The notes under the pieces are model-generated. The model ran no database searches, was not told the DNA's origin, and saw only the letters and a list, made by a program, of their open reading frames with translations. This document shows, piece by piece, positions 5,149-5,840 of a stretch of 5,840 bases of DNA. Location: NCBI GenBank assembly GCA_934630905.1, contig CAKTXN010000109.1:1-5840 (forward strand), given 5' to 3'. The DNA is from an uncultured Eggerthellaceae bacterium. Its GTDB lineage: Bacteria; Actinomycetota; Coriobacteriia; Coriobacteriales; Eggerthellaceae. How positions within the stretch are numbered: the stretch's first letter is position 1; every line of letters starts with the position of its first letter. Position numbers and translations under genes: made by a program.

Positions 5149-5840
5149 ATGCGCCCTTCGCAGGAGTGCAATCGTCAGAAACGTTCGCGCGCCTTGAAAA
5201 AGCGGCCATCGCTGGCAAATAAGCTGTTCGCCGTGCTGTTCAGCCTTTCATTTGTGGTTATGTGCGCGGCAACGTGCGCTGCAACGGCTGCGAGTTATGA
5301 GGTCTACGAAGGCAAAGCTGAACAAGAACTTTTGGCGCAAGTCTCAGAATATTCGCAGGCGCTTTCGCAGCAGCCGACCGATGAAATGACGCAGGCGCTT
5401 TCCGAGATTTCTTTTGTAGATGTGCGCTGCACGCTTATCGGTGCGGATGGCACGGTTTTGTTCGACAATTACACCGATCCTGCCACGCTTGACAACCACG
5501 CAAATCGCGAAGAAGTTCGCCAAGCGAAAGAATCGGGCCAGGTCGCGGTCATGCGCCGCTCGGATACGTTGGGAACCGATACGCTCTATGCTGCTTCGTT
5601 GGTGTCCGATGGCGTGGTTTTGCGCCTGGCGGAAACGCGTGTGTCGCTTGCTTCGTTCTTAGGAAGCATGGCGCTGCCGCTTGTTGCTTCTCTGGTAGTT
5701 ATCTTCGTTTTGTCGCTTCTGGTGGCGCGCGGTTTGACCAAGACCATCACGCGGCCTTTCCGCGACATTGATATGGCAAACCCCCTGGAAAACGATGCAT
5801 ATGAGGAAATTCAGCCGCTGCTTGAGCGTGTTGACCTGCA
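5149..5840 (+). CDS. Sensor histidine kinase, PhoR-like, N-terminal part (runs off the window)
   Basis: The frame is open for 230 codons to the right edge. After a basic cytoplasmic N-terminus (residues 9-19), membrane segment 1 covers about 26-48. The extracytoplasmic sensor domain covers about 50-168 and contains the segment LFDNYTDPATLDNHANREEV (104-123), typical of Gram-positive PhoR-like kinases. Membrane segment 2 covers about 171-193. A HAMP-like or linker stretch begins with LTKTITRPFRDID (196-208). The histidine-bearing and ATPase domains lie beyond the window. By position it should phosphorylate the regulator encoded immediately upstream. The start is uncertain: ATG 5149 has only GGGG three bases ahead, and an in-frame GTG at 5137, one base past the regulator's stop codon, is an equal candidate. 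Translational coupling would explain the weak ribosome binding sites. The stimulus (phosphate or cell-envelope state) is inferred from context. Confidence 0.9.
   Translation, partial: MRPSQECNRQKRSRALKKRPSLANKLFAVLFSLSFVVMCAATCAATAASYEVYEGKAEQELLAQVSEYSQALSQQPTDEMTQALSEISFVDVRCTLIGADGTVLFDNYTDPATLDNHANREEVRQAKESGQVAVMRRSDTLGTDTLYAASLVSDGVVLRLAETRVSLASFLGSMALPLVASLVVIFVLSLLVARGLTKTITRPFRDIDMANPLENDAYEEIQPLLERVDL

Noticed and set aside
4733..5218. 161-codon minus-strand frame opposite the response regulator
   Set aside because: The regulator on the plus strand is unmistakable, and this frame is a shadow with no domain or ribosome binding site.

Overview
The window looks like a chromosomal segment of a mid-GC Gram-positive bacterium. 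Supporting features are lipoproteins with lipobox-type signal peptides, a Pit transporter paired with a DUF47 (PhoU-like) partner, an OmpR/PhoB-type regulator followed by a PhoR-type kinase, GTG start use and a probable leaderless mRNA. The general look suggests an actinobacterium of the Coriobacteriia (Eggerthellaceae-like) type, but this is an impression from gene style and not a database result.

Left half (1-2260), accessory in character. Two copies of a long-hairpin repeat (4-79 and 1836-1911, same orientation, 73 of 76 bases identical) flank two convergent genes. The first (96-746, +) encodes an unrecognised probable secreted or lipoprotein whose 5' end abuts the repeat and a 17-bp tandem duplication. 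The second (834-1529, -) encodes a clear lipoprotein with an internally duplicated domain. They converge on a terminator hairpin (757-792). From about 1530 to 2044 there is no convincing gene, only hairpins and the second repeat copy. A small unrecognised acidic protein gene (2045-2251, -) follows, divergent from pit.

Right half (2270-5840), core in character and probably devoted to phosphate. It holds pit (2366-3415, inorganic phosphate permease), a DUF47/PhoU-like Pit accessory gene starting at GTG 3576, a large structured terminator-like region (4217-4327), an OmpR/PhoB-family response regulator (4440-5135) that appears to be transcribed leaderlessly, and the N-terminal 230 codons of its partner sensor histidine kinase, which runs off the right edge.

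The likely logic is that the kinase and regulator sense phosphate or envelope state and control phosphate genes, while Pit imports phosphate and DUF47 modulates it. The physical linkage is visible; the regulatory link is inference. I found no tRNA, rRNA, CRISPR array, transposase or recognisable defence system. The most unusual material is the repeat-flanked lipoprotein cassette and the hairpin-rich stretch beside it.
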